From: Plotosus lineatus
Lineage: Eukaryota > Chordata > Actinopteri > Siluriformes > Plotosidae
Length of the DNA: 64,000 nucleotides
Assembly (NCBI GenBank): GCA_024760905.1
Contig: CM045745.1
Location: 4,953,782 to 5,017,781, forward strand
Direction: 5' to 3'
Shown: positions 42,203-55,200 of the stretch, piece after piece
Layout of the letters: the number at the start of each line of letters is the position of its first letter
Position numbering within the stretch: position 1 is the first letter of the stretch
Notes under the pieces: generated by a model
The model's database searches: none
The model's input: the letters and a program-made list of their open reading frames with translations, nothing else
What the model was told of the DNA's origin: nothing
Translations under genes and position numbers: made by a program

Positions 42203-45200
42203 GGGTTTGGATAAGAACATAAAATTCAAGGTTATAGTGTTGAGACTGAACGGATAGTACAACGAATATATTAAGGAATAAAAATAACAGTTATTTGACC
42301 TATCCTTGCTTTTTCTGTTACATCCAAAGAAATGTGATGTTTGTTTACAGCATTGCTGTGGCAGAGTAGGTATCTCATAAAGTGCCAGAATTGCATTTTG
42401 TGAAATATGATTGATGTTATTGCTTAACTCGTGGTATTTTGATGATTTTTTTCCCCCCAGGTGTTGTGATGTAAGACAGGCATTTCTAGTCACTGAAAGT
42501 GGTCCAATCCCTTCCCACACATATAAAATAAAGATGAAATACAGTGAGTCGTCGACTTCGTAAATCGATCTGGTCGTATGTCGACTTTCCATCCAAATAC
42601 ACTCACGCCAAACAAAAACAGATGAATAAATCTCGCACATTTAAATCTATACATCTATTTTCGATTCCACGTCACTGTGACACGCAGCGGAGAGCCAATC
42701 CTTTCTGGACTCCACTGTGTGGGCGGGTCCAATAGCTTCAAACTCCAATTTTATTGGATTATAACAACAGCCATAGACTGCGCGTGTTGTTTTTGGGTAA
42801 AGAGATAAATTTCTCTCGTTTTGATCGGCTCATTTCCACGAAGCCAAGCACAGCTGGCAAGCAAACACAAATGGACAGACATGGAAAAACTTCAACCCAC
42901 AGACCACCTGATTGCCAAAACTTGGGACGCGCTTCCTGTCACATAAACACTGCAGCGTGGGAGTCCAAAAAAATGAGAGTTTTAAGGTATTGGACCCGCC
43001 CACACAGAAAGGATTGGCTCTCAGCTTCGCGCCACAGTGACGTGGCATTGAAAGTAGATATAATAGATTTGCTCTGAGCAGTGAGAAAGTGAAGCTGCAT
43101 CATCTCCTGCTTGGCCTTTTAAAATGCTGGCGCTGGCGGCAGCGCAAACAACCGTCGTACGCAACACTTGCACTGCACTGCCATGAATCATGCTTCACCA
43201 CTTTTGCGGTCGTAAAGTCGATCAGACGAAACTCGCATAGGTCGTAAGTCGACGACTCGCTGTACAGCGTTATCTCTTAGAAGTAAAATGGAATCAGTCA
43301 TGATGTTTATGTGAAATGATCTGTTTACTCCTGTACGTGCACGTGTCAGTGACGCCAGCACCAAGTGCCATGATATGCATTTCATTTTCATTTTCTGAAT
43401 CCCTTAATTCTAATCAGGGTCACGGGGAGGCTGGCGCCCATCCCAGCCGACTCCGGGCGAGGGCAGAGTACACCCTGGACGGCTCGCCAGGCCATCACAG
43501 GGCAGAAACATGCTGACGGCTTTGTAGCTTGCGAGTGGGACTTGAACCTCCAACCTTAGGATCAGTGACCCAGCATCTTTACCACCAGGCAACCACTGCT
43601 CTGGTGCCATGATATCAGTAAACCTGTCCATCTTTTTTATTTCTTTTGAAATCGTATTCCTTCTTTGGTCTCTTAACGTTTGATCTTATACTTTCCACTT
43701 TTGTCTTCATCATTCAATTCACTCACTCACTCATTTATTGCACCACTTAATCCTAAAATGGTTGTGGGGAGGCTGGGGCCTGTCTTAACTGACTCTGGGC
43801 TGGCAGCTTGCCAGTTCATTGTACAAGGCAAACCCACATAATCATTCACACTCATTTTCACACCTGGGGGCAATTTGGAACAGATAATTAGCTTAACGTG
43901 CACGTCTTTATTCTGTGCAGGAATCTGGCGCACACCCTTGCAAGCATTGGGGGAATATTCAAGGTCCACACAGGGGACTCGAACCCAGGACCTTTTTGCT
44001 TCGAGGTGTATCCACCTCTATCGATTAACCACTCTGACAAAGTCCCAACAAGCCCTCTGGTCATGGGGTCATGTTATTTTTGCTGTTATTGTAAAAAAAA
44101 AAAGGGGGGGGGGGGGAGAAAAAAAGGCAATTAGAACAAGATGCAGAACAAATGAATAAGAGATAAAAAGCCCGAAAGCTGTGATGGTTTCTCACGGAAG
44201 CCTTTATATTCAGCCAAAATTTATATTATATATAATATAATATATTATATATAATAATGGAAGATCGGCTCCTTTAATGGGTTATAACAGGACTGGATGG
44301 TAACAGGATTATGCAGAATGTTCTGTGAAGTCATGGTTTTTCACTGATTAAAGCGTTTGGCTAGTAGTAAAAGGTTATTAGGTCAAATCCCAGCACCACC
44401 AAGTGCCAACCACCAGCCAGGTACTTAAGAAGACCCTTAACTCTCAGCGGCTCTGTTGTATCATGACTAAACGTCTGAAGAAATGAGGAACGGTACCTGT
44501 AGCCTTATGCTTGAGCAGTGAGTAAGCAACAACTTGCTGGTTTATAAAACAATGACACAGGCGACACGGTGGTGTAGTGGTTAGCATGTCCACCAAGAAG
44601 CAAGCAGATCCTGGGTTTGATTCCCAACTCGGCTGCTTCTGTGCAGAGTTTGCATGTTCTCCCCGAGGTTGTGTGGGTTTCCTCTGGGTAGTCTGGTTTC
44701 CTCCCACAGTCCAATAACATGTACAGTAAGTTAATTGGCTGTTCCAGATCACCTTTAGGTGTAAGTATGAATCATTGTGTTCAGGCCCTGCGATGGCCTG
44801 GTAAGCTGTCTAGGGTGTACCCTGGTCTTGCCCAGAGTCGACTGACATGGGCACTAGCCTCCCCGCAACCCTAATTAGGATCAAGCGATTTATTCATTCA
44901 TTCATTTTCTGTAACTGTTTAATCCTAATTAGGGTCATGGGGAGGCTGGCGAGGGCAGAGTACACCCTGGACAGCTCGCCAGGCCATCGCAGAGCAGAAA
45001 CACGCTGACGGCTATGCAGCTCCTCTTGTTGAAAGTCAGCAGTGGTTCTTTTACATGAACCTCCCACCATAGACAGTGAGAGACATGGCCGGCCTTTGTT
45101 AACCCAGTTAGCTTGAACCCCCAACCTTAGGAGCAGTGATCCAGCACCTTTACCACCAGGCCACCACTGCCCATCAAGCGGTTTAGGAAAGTAATAAGAT

Positions 45201-46712
45201 CAATGACTGTGGAACAGAAATAATGCAGTTACGGATATGAAAAGAAATCCATCAGCGTGGAAGTAAAGACTGGGGAAAAAACCCATACTGACTTCTGGTT
45301 CTTGTTGTAGATGTGTTTGCTAAAGTAAGTGCAAGGTTGCACTATTCTGTGTAATATCACTGAAGTGTGATGTAGATCACAGCTGCTCTGGACGGTAAAC
45401 AAAATGATGCCACTGTGTAAATTCCAGTCCCGGGTATGTAGCATTCCCAGTGTAAAACTTCATACATTTACGAGTCTTTGAAAGGAGCAGTATGTCTTCA
45501 GTCACACTGGCATCTTTTCAAAAATAATATAAATCACGCCGTTAAATAGCCAGACTCATTCCCAACTGATGCACAGGTTTTAAGGCCTAACTTTGAGTTC
45601 ATTAACCTTGACAGACTTTGTAAGTTTGTCTGCTCATAAATGTTTGCGAGTTTCATGGTGTGCAGTTGCACAAAGGTATTTGAAAAGCACATGATCTTGG
45701 GACATATGAATGTGGAACAGGTTGAAATTTGTTCAGTATATAGTAGGCCACCATTTCGTCATGGTTCGTTTCCGCCCCTTCCCACGGATCAAGAAAATCC
45801 GCAAATTATTGATACAGTTTTAAAACCCTATGTATGACATTACATACGCTAAAGTCTGCTCGTTAAACACGTTCTATAGTCAGTCTTACTCATTAATACA
45901 ATAATAATGCAGTAAAATGTAGTAATGATTAAGTAAAAACTTTTTTGTACTGTGATAATATTTATGAATAAATCAAGCGCTTAGGCTCCTTACCAGAATC
46001 TAGAGAAGATGCAGGATGTTTGCGTGACATCATAGGACTTAAATAATCATTAAAAACACACGAAAAAAACGTGAATTCACAATTCAAGCAATCATGTTGA
46101 TTACATGTGCCTTAAGGAGAAAAAAGAGGTGTACACATCATCTGCAACCAATCAGCAAGAGGAAGAAACAAAAGCTCTCAGCCATTGGCTATATTTGAAT
46201 CACGTGCTAGTTACTTCTGGGTTTGTCGCCAATCTGCGAGTATGTGGGGGCGTGAGCGGTGAACCGCGAATGCTCAAGGGCCTACTGTACTAGAAGTATT
46301 CTGTAACTTCTGCAAAATCCTAAATCCCATATTCAAAGGGATAGAATGTGTTTTTGTACGGACATCGAAACTCACAAAACGAGTGTTCCATTAGCAAAGC
46401 CGTACATATATAGGATGCCATATATAATTTGAAACTTGACAAGATTATATAAATGTAATCCTGGTAGTCAGGGCCTGACAGTAGGTCACGTATATGTCAC
46501 CTGAATGACGTGTTACTACTGTACTACTAATAACATTACGAGTTACATGACATTAGTTACTCTGTGATTAGAAGAGAAATTTGAATTTAAAAACATACCT
46601 CTTCTGAGTCTTTTGGACACACTGTCTGTGTACATGTAATATTACTTTATTATTAGTATAATTTCCGTAAGATCGCAAATGCCTAGTAATAATAACATAA
46701 TAATAACATGAG

Positions 46713-46771
<59 letters not shown>

Positions 46772-49176
46772 CTCCCGCCACTTTTCGGTTTCTACTACGC
46801 ATCCCCGCAGTATCGCGGATTTCCCATCGGGAAAATAAAAAAATTAAAGATTACAGTATAGTATTCAAAATTCACATGCACTACATTCAACTACACTACC
46901 CAACATGCTCTGTTCTCCTGCTTGACTTGAGTGTTCTGTTTTTGGCTCTGAATCCAGCAAGGTGATTGGTCGAGATTATATTTCTCAGCATCCAACACCA
47001 TGGGGCTTCCTGTCTTTGTATTCGAGCCGCATTGTTAGTTGGCGGCGTTTATCTTTCTCTCTCTCTGCATGCGCTGGTGAGGGGCATGGTGAGGGTACGA
47101 CGCTACCGGCGTCACAGGAAGATCATCTAATGAACTGAAAACAAAAAGGAAAATGATGACAGTGAGAAAGTTAAACTTCTAGATTTATTAAAAGAATGGT
47201 GAAGGGTTGTGTTTGTGGCTCACCATTACGTCATTAATGAGTTGACTGTGCGCTACATTAAGAAGTAGGAAGAGAAAATACACACATCAGGCGTAACCAA
47301 AGATGCAGGAGACCAAGTATGATGAAACAAAGACTTTTATTGAGCTCAGGGGAAGCACTGGGGTGCGGGAAAATCGTGTTCACCATAGTGGTGAGGGGGA
47401 CAAACAGTGTCGAGCACGGAGCTCCTCTAGCGCGATGATGGCTGAGTCAATTCAGGTGAGCTCTCTGGATTTCGCCTGTGGGTAACAGCCACGCCCCTCA
47501 CCAGCGCATGCAGAAAGAGAGGAGTTAAACACTGCCAACTAGCACAGACCATAACAGTAACAGCGCAATAAGGCCGTTGTAAAAATGGAAATTCCTTATC
47601 GTTGTGCATTACGGACTGCCATAAAAATAATGTGAGTTTGGTAGGAATGTCATTGACAATCGGAATATCGCCGATATAATTATGTCCATCGATAATCAAT
47701 AGCTATAAAAGGGGTATTGATAGCTTCCCACCTCTCTGTATGGTAAATGGTACGTCCCACCTCTCTGTATGGTAAATGGTACGTCCTGCCTCTCTGTATG
47801 GTGAATGGTATGTCTCGCCGCTCTGTATGGTAAATGGTACCTCCCTGCTTCTAGTGTGCCGTCAGAGCGCGTGTTCTCAACAGCACGAAACATTTTGAAC
47901 AAGAAGAGACACTTATCACCAGATAATGCAGATATGTGCATCTTCTGAATCTATACATCTATTTTCGATTCCACGTCACTGTGACACGCAGCGGAGAGCC
48001 AATCCTTTCTGGACTCCACTGTGTGGGCGGGTCCGATAGCTTCAAACTCCAGTTTTATTGGATTATAACAACAGCCACAGACTGCGTGTGTTGTTTGAGT
48101 AAAGAGATTTGATTGACTCATTTTGATCGGCTCATTTCCACGAAGCCAAGCACAGCTGGCAAGCGAACACAAATGGACGGACATGTTAACATGTTAACAT
48201 ATTAACCTGAACCCACAGAGCAGCTGATTGCCAAAACTTGGGACGCGCTTCCTGTCACATGAACACTGCAGCGTGTGAGTCCAATAAAATTAGAGCTTCA
48301 AGGTATCGGACCCGCCCACACAGAAAGGATTGGCTCTCAGCTTCGTGCCACAGTGACGTGGCATTGAAAGTAGATGAATAGATTTGCTCTGAGCAGTGAG
48401 AAAGTGAAGCTGCATCATCTCCTGCTTGGCCTTTTAAAATGCTGGCGCTGCCGGCAGCACAAACAACAGTCGTACGCAACACTTGCACTGCACTTCCATG
48501 AATCATGCTCCACCACTTTTGCGGTCGTCAAGTTGATCAGACGAAACTCACATAGGTCGTAAGCCAACGACTCTCTGTACTCAGTGCATTATACAAACTA
48601 CTGTAATATATCTTAGTCTGTTCTATTTAATGCATTTATGGAACAGTACAGCAATATTCCAATGTATCGATGCATCGGAAATTTTTTTATCAATATATCG
48701 ATACCAATAATAAGGTTTCAATGACACCCCTAGAGTTTGGACACTACCATAATACATACTACCGTAAAGCAAAGGCTCTGGAGGTGCTGACGAGCTCCAA
48801 TCAAGCACCAGTGCCGCCAGTGATTCTCCTCCTTGACGTGGCTGTGGATTTGTTATTTATAAGATTTGTTACACAGTACAGTCGGCCCTCTACTTATGAA
48901 ATTAATCCGTTCCAGAGCCTTTTTCGTAACCTGGAGTTTTCATAAGTAGAGGTGCATTTTACATGTAAAACGCGTGATTCGTTCCAAGGCTCCCAAGACT
49001 ACCCCATAAACCCTTTAAAAATTATGAAAGTACACCAATTTTGTCTGAAATATGTATGAAACGTGTTAAAAGTAAAAGAAAATTATTTATTCAACCATTT
49101 AAGCATTTTATTAACATATTAAACCATTTTATTAACATATTTATTAATTAAACCATTATTAAACATTTTTTATGAA

Positions 49177-49215
<39 letters not shown>

Positions 49216-52200
49216 CACTGTCTGTCTCTATCTCTCTCTTTGTCTATCTCTGTCTCTCTCTCACACTCACACACACACACACACAAAACTCTCCCTCTCT
49301 CTTTGAGTGGCGCGCTCTGCCGAATGTGGGCTCCGCCTACACGCACGCAGCGCGCAGCCGACGGAACTTTTGAGATGGGGTGTTATATTTAAAGCGAAAT
49401 TACCTGTTTGAAATATCTGAGGTCCGGATTCAATATTAACTTGCTGCCTCGAGAGATCAGAGGTCTGGATTCAATATTAACTTGCTTCCTTGCGAGATAA
49501 GAGGTCTTTTGTCCAACGAAGCATTCTGTGCACGGAACATTTGTGGCGCCGCCCACTTCCGTGCACAAAAATGCTTCGCGGCCGAATGCGGAGCTTTTGA
49601 GACAGGGCGTGGCTCATCCGGACCTCCTCAAATAAGCTGCAACTTAGTTATTCTCAAAAAACTCATAAAACTCACGAACCAACAATGGGAGGCCAGTCGC
49701 GCATCGTTTGAATTTTTGAATGGCGCGTTTGAATTTTTGAATGGTGTGTTTGGCGCTTTTTGTAAGAAAAGGTTGTTTCGTATACAGAGGACGAAAATTT
49801 CGGAAAATGTTTTTCGTGACCTGGATTTTTCGTATTCACAGGTTTTTGTAAGTAGAGGGCTGACTGTATTTATATATATTTATTGTCATTATAAGCTTTA
49901 TAATTTATTTATATATTAATACACGTAGCCTGTATGACATTAACATGCATAGAACACTTTAAAATTAACTTCTATATACAGTGGGGCCATTAAGTATTGG
50001 GCAATGTAAAAATGTGTAAATTCACCCATTTAAAAAGATAAGAGAGGTTTGTAATTTTCATCATAAGTACACATCAAGCTTGCGAGACAGAATGTAAAAA
50101 AAAAGAAATCCAGGAAATCACGTTGTATGATTTTTAAACAATTTATTTGTGAAAATGGCAAGCCAATAAGTATTGGGCAGCCAGCTCGTGGACTGCGAGG
50201 ACATATGGACCTAGATGTGCGCTCGGAGATTGTGATGATGTGTTTTCATTGCTGCTGATATAAACTCTTTTGCTAAAATGATTTAGGACTTCGGGTTATG
50301 GTATAACCAAGTGGACGTCATGTAGTGAAGTTTCTCCTACATTGTTTGTATTTTTTGTCTGGTTTCACCCAAATGAGGATGAGTTTCCCTTTTGAGTCCG
50401 GTTCCTCTCCAGGTTTCTTCCTTGCGTCACATGAGGGAGGTTTCCTTGCTACTGTCCTCGTGGGCGACAGTCATTAGAGATATGTAGGTATGAGATATGT
50501 AGATGAAATGTTTCAATGTTTAAATTCTTTTTCGATTTTATTTTTACTGTGTAAAGCTGGTTTGCGACAATGTTAATTTTATAAAGCTCTATGAAAAAAA
50601 ACCCTGAATTGAATTGAGTTGACTGCAGACGGCAAACAAATTCAGTTTACCTTCTTTCATGCAAAAAAAAAAAAAAAACATGAAACAGATGCAACTCGTA
50701 CTTTAAACCTCGTTTCCGTCAAACTCTTTAGTCAGGCGAGGATGGTGGTGTAGTGGTTAGGGTGCTGGGCTCAGGATCAGGAGGTTGTGTGTGAGAATTT
50801 CAGATAGACCCCCCCTGTGCTAAGACCCCCGGGCAAGGTCTTAATCACAACAGTGCCTCTGTTCACCCGGCAGTATAAATGGTACCAGGGTAAAATTGGT
50901 AAAAAAAAATACTGGGAAGGTATCCTGCAGGCAGTGCTGGGTTGCAAAAGGTGCTGGATCACTTATTCTAAGGTTGTGGGTTCAAGCCCCATTCTCAACG
51001 GGTTGTCACCATCCCCCCAGTGCAGCTAACTGGGTTATCAGAGGCCGGCCATGTCTCTCACTGTCTATGGTGAGAGGTTCATGTAAAATAACCATTGCTA
51101 ACTTTCATCAAGAGTAGGCCACATAGCCGTCAGCGTGCTTTCATCCCGTGATGGCCTTGCAAACTGTCCAGGTTGTATTCTGCCCTCGTCCGGAGTCGGC
51201 TGGGATGGGTGCCAGCTTCCCCACAACCCTAATTAGTATTAAGCAGTTACAGAAAATGAATGAATGAATGAAGATAACCTGCGATGGACTAGCGTCCCAT
51301 TAAGGAGGAGTTGAAGGAGCGTCATGATACGGAAACCGAGAATAAGCACCAGCCTGATGAGCCACTAGGCTCGAGTGTAAAAAAGACCAACAGACTACCT
51401 TACCTTACCTTTAGTCAAGCTAACAATATGACTCAGTCCAAATGAAGGTCGAACTCATTGTGTCTCAAACTCATGAAAACACGACAGAAGCTTTTATGTA
51501 GCGTAGATTGGGATTTTTATGAAGAGTCTGCACAGCGTTGCTTTTCACCTTGACTAATCTCAGTGCCTGATTTGCAGTGTTGACTCCAAACTGATGCTGA
51601 TAGGAAATAGACTTTATGGTGAACTTGAATGAATGGATTATAAAGGCAATGAAAAGCTTTGTTTCGTGTAGCGCACATTGTGTTACAGGTGGGACATGGT
51701 AATCCCCCTATTTCGCGGTTAACGGGGACCAGCGCCTCCCTGTTAAAAATGTGAAAATCCGCGAAATGACTTCTGCCACTTTTTAAGGACACCCACCCAC
51801 CCATATTATATAAAATTTATATAGAAGTTAATTTTAAAGTGTTCTATGCATGTTAAGGTCATAAAGGCAACGTGTATTAATATATAAATAAATTATACAC
51901 CTTATAATGACAATAAGTATATATAACAAATCCATGGCCACGTCGAGCAGGAGAATCAGTGCCGGCACTGGTGCTTGGTTGGGGCTCGTCAGCGCCTCCA
52001 GAGCCTTTGCTTTAGTACAGTGGTTCTTAACCTGGGTTCGATCGAAACCTAGGGGTTCGGTGAGTCAGTCTCAGGGGTTCGGCGGAGGTCAAGACACACA
52101 CCAGACTCATATTCATGATGACACACCTCACTTGGCCATCACTGGCTGCAGGTGATCACGCTACATTGCTTGGCCAATCTGTGCTGCAGGAAATTTGGTG

Positions 52201-55200
52201 TGCTCTGTAGTCGACTTGTGACTGTCGTGATGGTATGTTGTGTGATTTCTTTCTGAATGTTTTAATCCTTACTATGTTAAGCAAAAACAGAAAGTGGTCG
52301 GACGAATATGTACAACATGGATTCAAATATATAACGGAACGTGATACTAGTCAGCTTCCTATCTGCATGATGTGCGAAATAGAATCAACCCCCCCCCGCT
52401 GACTGACGTATACATACATGTCTATGTGTATACAATATCAATAAATACATATTCAATGCTATAAATGTTTAAAATAACAATTAAACATTCAAAAGTATGC
52501 ATAAGATGTAGATAAAATATAAATACACACAAATACAGACGCGCGCGCACACACAGATGCACGTGCACGCACTCGGATGCACACCTCACATAAAAATGTA
52601 AGTAGTTTTGATTGGTGGAGTTCATGCATTGTATTGGTTTTGTTCTTTGAACACAGTGATGGTGATGCACAGTTCAGTTTGCTGCCCCAGAACTAACCTA
52701 TGTCGTGAAAAAAAAAAAATCATATTTCATTTTTTCAATAAAGAAGGGTTCGGTGAATAAGCATATGAAACTGGTGGGGTTCAGTACCGCCAACAAGGTT
52801 AAGAATCATTGCTTTAGTATGTATCATGTTAGTGTCCAAACTCACATTATTTTTACGGCAGTCTGTAATCCACAACGATAAGGCATTTTCCAATTTCACA
52901 ACGGCCTTATTGCGCTTTGTTAATGTTATGGTCTGTGCTAGTTTGCAGCGTTTAACTCTCTTTGTCTCTCTCCCCATACACTTCATGCACTGGCGAGGGG
53001 ATTGGCCGTTACCCGCAGGCGAAATCCAGAGAGCGCACCTGAATTCACTCAGCCATCAGCGCGCTAGAGGAGCTCCACGCTCGACCAGTTTCCGTGTTGA
53101 TACTCTCCAAGTGATTTTGGTTTTTGTGTTTTTCCCTCACCACTGCGGTGAACACGATTTTTCCCGACCCCAGTGCTTCCCCTGAGCTGATGACTAAGTG
53201 AATTCAGGTGCTCTCTCTGGATTTCGCCTGCGGGTAACAGCCACGCCCCTCGCCAGCGCATGCAGTGTCATTTTGGGGCCATTTTCAAGGCCTTAGTGTA
53301 ATACACAACACTACTTACGAGCACGAAGAGACAAAAACTTAGGCACGTGGTTGGAGAACTGCTGGTACGTAGTGTAGACGAACCAACAATGCGGTGTTTC
53401 CCGTTGAACACAAAGACAGGAAGCGCCATGTGTTGGATGCTGGGAAATATAATCTGTACCAATCAGCTTGCTGGATTCACGGCCTGAGCGAATCAGAGAA
53501 CACTCAAGTCAAGAAGGAGAACAGAGCATGTTGGGTAGCGTAGTGAATGTATATGTAGTGCTGTAGCGCATGTGAATTTTGAATTTTCTTTAATTTTTTA
53601 ATTTCCCGATGGAAGATCCTGCAATATTGTGGGGATGCGAAGTAGGAAACGCGAAGTGGCGAAGGATGACTGTAATCCACTGGATTTCCATACTGGCTTC
53701 TGAAAATAAATATTGTGTCACAATATTAATATATTGTAATTATAAGATGTCTGTCATGTCTCTGTGTCCACTGCAGGACCCGATATATCCACACAGAACT
53801 TGGCATGCGTGAGCGCCTCCTGGTGGGCATCCTGACCTCACGCGCCACCCTTAACACGCTGGCCGTGGCAGTAAACCGCACCGTGGCCCATCGTTTCCAC
53901 CGCACCTTCTTCTTCACTGGACTTCGCAGCGCAAAGCTGCCCCACGGCATGACTGTGGTTGCTCATGGAGACGACAGACCTGTCTGGCTCATGTACGAAA
54001 CCATCCGTCACTTGCATCAACACCATGGCAGCGAATATGACTGGTTCTATCTGTCGCAGGATGACACATACACACAAGCAGAGCGCATCATGAACCTAGT
54101 AGGGCATTTGAGTGCGGGGCAGGATCTCTACATGGGTCGTGCAGAAGAATTTATTGGCGGTGAAGAGCGAGCCCGGTACTGCCACGGAGGTTACGGCTAC
54201 CTGCTCTCACGGAGCCTGCTGGCTCGACTACAGCCACACCTTGATGCTTGCCGTAATGACATCCTCAGTGTTAGGCCTGATGAGTGGCTGGGTCGCTGCA
54301 TCATTGACTACCTAGGACTGAGCTGCATGGAGAAGCACCAGGTGAAGTCAAATTCCTCTCAAAATCCTCAGACTCGGGTCAGATATAGATGATTTGAAGA
54401 AGGTGATATTCTTCTCACATTTGTTTCCTTTATTGTAACTTCGCCACTGATTTCTTCCTGACTATGGCTTATGCTGTGTTTTCTTGTGGCATGGGTCAGT
54501 ATAACATAAGACGTGTTTACCTTGGTGGTGTAAGTTTCTTTTGCTGGTTTAATAGTTAGCACATCCATCCCCCAAGACAAGAAGTTTATGGGTTCCAGCC
54601 TCATTAACAGCTGGAGTGTGTTTGTGTGGAGTTTGCATGTTCTTCCCGTGCTTGCGTGGTTTTCTCTGCCTCCTCCAGGTTCCTCCCACAGTAAAATGAT
54701 GTGCACATTAAGTTAATAGGATATTCTTGATTTCCCCAAGGTGAGAGTGTGATCGATTGTGTGCATGTAATCCTGTGATGGTCCGATGGGCTGCTCAGGG
54801 TGTATTCTGCCTTCACCTGGAATCGGCTGGGATGGGCTTCAGCCTCCTTGTTACCTAAATAGAATACCGTGTTTCCCCGAAAATAAGACAGGGCTTATAT
54901 TACTTTTCATACCGAAATATGATACCAGGGCTTATTTTTAGGTGATGACGTATTTTACATTTTTCTCTATTACATGTCTTATAATACAGGTCCTTCTCAA
55001 AAAATTAGCATATTGTGATAAAGTTCATTATTTTCTGTAATGTACTGATAAAAATTAAACTTTCATGTATTTTAGATTCATTGCACACCAACTGAAATAT
55101 TTCAGGTCTTTTATTGTTTTAATACTGATGATTTTGGCATACAGCTCATGAAAACCCAAAATCCCTATCTCAAAAAATTAGCATATGATGAAAAGGTAGT

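Noticed and set aside
47728..47848. CRISPR-like array
   Set aside because: Four head-to-tail units without spacers in a fish genome: a minisatellite.
54342..54392. Extending chpf2 exon 2 through to the stop at 54390
   Set aside because: The frame loses similarity exactly at CAG|GTGAAG, and exon 3 continues the protein in phase.
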